64,000 bases of DNA from contig OZ012684.1 of the NCBI GenBank assembly GCA_963942565.1, positions 96,183,055 to 96,247,054 of the forward strand, read 5' to 3'. This document shows positions 60,093 through 64,000 of this stretch, in pieces. The translations under genes and the position numbers were made by a program. The notes under the pieces were generated by a model. That model was not told the DNA's origin, did not search any database, and saw only the letters and a list, made by a program, of their open reading frames with translations. Numbering within the stretch: the stretch's first letter is position 1; each line of letters begins with the position of its first letter. Origin of the DNA: Maea johnstoni. Taxonomy: Eukaryota; Annelida; Polychaeta; Spionida; Magelonidae.

Positions 60093-60911
60093 TTCTGGTT
60101 ATGCATACATAAGCGGTGAATTTTGACTCGGATATGATGCTTACTACCAATCAAGCTGTGGGTTAGTAGAGAAAGGCAAAAACGCAGTCCTGTATGTAGG
60201 TTGCTAAGAGATTCTGATTTTCGATTTTGCTTTTATGGGCAGCGCGGACGCTCATATATCGTACGGCGAACCTGCATGTGCGTTAACCGTGCCTCTTCAA
60301 GCAACTCTCAATACACAATCCCCTGCCTCCGACATCAGCCTACTGACTTGAAATGGATCATTATGCTAGCATATCAAATGTTCAATACCACATAACCCCT
60401 TTTAACATCAACTTTAATTATAAGGAGATGAATCATGTTTTCAGTCAATTTCTTTCTTGTGTATGAAGGTGAAAAATTCTTAGATAAAACATTCGGGGCA
60501 GTGGCAGGTAGTCATACTTCGCAATGAAATACCGTCAGGTGGGGGGCGCCTGGCGAGGAAATGATGAACTAATACAGGGCTCAACATTAACTTTCGAAGG
60601 TACCTGATGAGCAGGGCTTGTTTGCTTAAATTTCAACCTGGAGAAATTATGATATAGTAATCTGATATTATATAATACTACAATTGTATTAGACTACAAA
60701 AATGGGTGTGGTTAACCCTTCACAATGCCGCACATTTTTATAACCCCAAAGCGGAGACTCGAACCTACTTGACATGCACCTTCAACATCATTGCAAATGT
60801 GACATGACATACGCCTATCAGGGTACAATATACTTGGCAATATTATCAACAGTAGTGCATTTTTATAATTTCCATCAAGGGTGGTAAAGTAACGATGTAT
60901 ACGTGTGTGTA

Positions 60912-61059
<148 letters not shown>

Positions 61060-62343
61060 GCGTATATATATATATACTACTTTTACTACTACTACTACTA
61101 CTACTACTAAGTAATGATTTGTAAACAGGGTGTTACTCTAATATTTTTTGATTAGTTTTTTTGGAAATAATTTTTATAATGGAATGAGCGTGGGTGTTCA
61201 TGATGTAAGACCAGAATTGTAAAAAAAATGAAATCCTATCATACCTTTTCAAATCTTGAGTGTAACGATTGATATGACTACATTGAACCTTAGCTGACCA
61301 AAACACACTTTATCCAAGATTGAACACACTTCAATATTGAGTTTAACAAACTCCCTTGAAATGTTTCTCAAGTGTTACGTATATTTGGCATATATATTGA
61401 CTTTATTAGACTACAACGATGCGTGTGGTTAACCCCTCACAATGCCTCACATTTTCATAACCCCCAGAGGGATACAGCGGAAACTAGAACCTATTTGACC
61501 TGCACCTTCAACATCATTGCAAATGTTCTGGTATACATACATAAGCGGTGAATTTTGACTCGGATATGATGCCTTACTACCAATCAAGCTGTGGGTTAGT
61601 AGAGAAAGGCAAAAACGCAGTCTGTATGTAGGTTGCTAAGAGATTCTGATTTTTGATTTTGCTTTTATGGGCAGCGCGGACGCTCATATATCGTACGGCG
61701 AACCTGCATGTGCGTTAACCGTGCCTCTTCAAGCAACTCTCAATACACAATCCCCTGCCTCCGACATCAGCCTACTGACTTGAAATGGATCATTATGCTA
61801 GCATATCAAATGTTCAATACCACATAACCCCTTTAACATCAACTTTAATTATAAGGAGGATGAATCATGTTTTCAGTCAATTTCTTTCTTGTGTATGAAG
61901 GTGAAAAATTCTTAGATAAAACCATTCGGGGCAGTGGCAGGTAGTCATACTTCGCAATGAAATACCGTCAGGTGGGGGCGCCTGGCGAGGAAATGATGAA
62001 CTAATACAGGGCTCAACATTAACTTTCGAAGGTACCTGATGAGCAGGGCTTGTTTGCTTAAATTTCAACCTGGAGAAATTATGATATAGTAATCTGATAT
62101 TGTATAATACTACAATTGTATTAGACTACAAAAATGGGTGTGGTTAACCCTTCACAATGCCGCACATTTTTATAACCCCAAAGCGGAGACTCGAACCTAC
62201 TTGACATGCACCTTCAACATCATTGCAAATGTGACATGACATACGCCTATCAGGGTACAATATACTTGGCAATATTATCAACAGTAGTGCATTTTTATAA
62301 TTTCCATCAAGGGTGGTAAAGTAACGATGTATACGTGTGTGTA

Positions 62344-62470
<127 letters not shown>

Positions 62471-63747
62471 GCGTATATATATATACTACTTTTACTACTA
62501 CTACTACTACTACTACTAAGTAATGATTTGTAAACAGGGTGTTACTCTAATATTTTTTGATTAGTTTTTTTGGAAATAATTTTATAATGGAATGAGCGTG
62601 GGTGTTCATGATGTAAGACCAGAATTGTAAAAAAATGAAATCCTATCATACCTTTTCAAATCTTGAGTGTACGATTGATATGACTACATTGAACCTTAGA
62701 TGACCAAACACACTTTATCCAAGATTGAACACACTTCAATATTGAGTTTAACAAACTCCCTTGAATGTTTCTCAAGTGTTACGTATATTTGGCATATATA
62801 TTGACTTTATTAGACTACAACGATGCGTGTGGTTAACCCCTCACAATGCCTCACATTTTCATAACCCCCAGAGGGATACAGCGGAGACTAGAACCTATTT
62901 GACCTGCACCTTCAACATCATTGCAAATGTTTCTGGTTATACATACATAAGCGGTGAATTTTGACTCGGATATGATGCTTACTACCAATCAAGCTGTGGG
63001 TTAGTAGAGAAAGGCAAAAACGCAGTCTGTATGTAGGTTGCTAAGAGATTCTGATTTTTGATTTTGCTTTAATGGGCAGCGCGGACGCTCATATATCGTA
63101 CGGCGAACCTGCATGTGCGTTAACCGTGCCTCTTCAAGCAACTCTCAATACACAATCCCCTGCCTCCGACATCAGCCTACTGACTTGAAATGGATCATTA
63201 TGCTAGCATATCAAATGTTCAATACCACATAACCCCTTTTAACATCAACTTTAATTATAAGGAGATGAATCATGTTTTCAGTCAATTTCTTTCTTGTGTA
63301 TGAAGGTGAAAAATTATTAGATAAAACCATTCGGGGCAGTGGCAGGTAGTCATACTTCGCAATGAAATACCGTCAGGTGGGGGCGCCTGGCGAGGAAATG
63401 ATGAACTAATACAGGGCTCAACATTAACTTTCGAAGGTACCTGATGAGCAGGGCTTGTTGCTTAAATTTCAACCTGCAGAAATTATGATATAGTAATCTG
63501 ATATTATATAATACTACAATTGTATTAGACTACAAAAATGGGTGTGGTTAACCCTTCACAATGCCGCACATTTTTATAACCCCAAAGCGGAGACTCGAAC
63601 CTACTTGACATGCACCTTCAACATCATTGCAAATGTGACATGACATACGCCTATCAGGGTACAATATACTTGGCAATATTATCAACAGTAGTGCATTTTT
63701 ATAATTTCCATCAAGGGTGGTAAAGTAACGATGTATACGTGTGTGTA

Positions 63748-63912
<165 letters not shown>

Positions 63913-64000
63913 GCGTATATATATATACTACTTTTACTACTACTACTACTACTACTACTAAGTAATGATTTGTAAACAGGGTGTTACTCTAATATTTTTT

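Overview
This is eukaryotic, repeat-dominated DNA from a marine invertebrate deuterostome. The evidence is introns with GT/AG junctions, a SINE tail with a Deu-type domain, a 5S-derived SINE head, TTAGGG-type telomeric repeat and many TA/TAA/TTAA-target MITEs. Minisatellites that straddle exon-intron junctions are, from memory, a described peculiarity of amphioxus ('mirage' minisatellites). Amphioxus (Branchiostoma) is therefore my best guess, but the window does not prove it.

Layout. (1) 1-40338: a direct tandem satellite with a ~1588 bp monomer, about 24 monomers in view and running off the left edge. It has shortened monomer types (1042 and ~1438 bp) arranged in higher-order blocks. It is interrupted by a TTAA-target fold-back transposon (3703-5330), two identical TTA-flanked MITEs (23394-23626, 26811-27043), a TAA-flanked MITE (32161-32789), a 1.35 kb insertion with a tRNA-like SINE head (33365-34714) and a 2.6 kb insertion that itself carries a 241 bp tandem repeat (35513-38127). 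(2) 40339-47350: AT-rich non-coding DNA with an interstitial telomeric tract, a 5S-rRNA-like fragment, a 1.2 kb TAA-flanked inverted-repeat element full of (TA)n, a Deu-type SINE, a solo copy of the repeat that is tandem at the right end of the window, and two hairpin elements. (3) About 47370-52878: the 3' end of one host gene on the minus strand. Its last three visible exons encode the C terminus of a P5A-type ATPase (ATP13A1/Spf1 family). Its introns and probable 3' UTR carry five copies of a ~213 bp TTAA MITE. (4) 52900-57480: (AAT)n, a 734 bp tandem duplication and a decayed RNase H-bearing LINE cut by a MITE. (5) 57501-57700 is an assembly gap. (6) 57701-64000: a second tandem array with 1404-1433 bp units, each carrying a (TA)n(TAC)n tract.

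The most remarkable structure is in the ATP13A1-like gene. Three of its five visible exon-intron junctions sit inside separate minisatellites. An 85 bp unit repeated eight times carries a full 3' splice site plus the first bases of the last exon. A 95-100 bp unit repeats the 5' splice site of the penultimate exon. A 118 bp unit repeats the 3' part and donor of the exon before it. A fourth minisatellite (54 bp, six copies) starts about 25 bp beyond the stop codon. The contiguous form of one exon carries an in-frame TAG, while the outermost tandem copy has CAG (Gln) there.

Apart from these exons I see no host protein-coding gene. Nearly all other open frames are by-products of satellite or microsatellite sequence.
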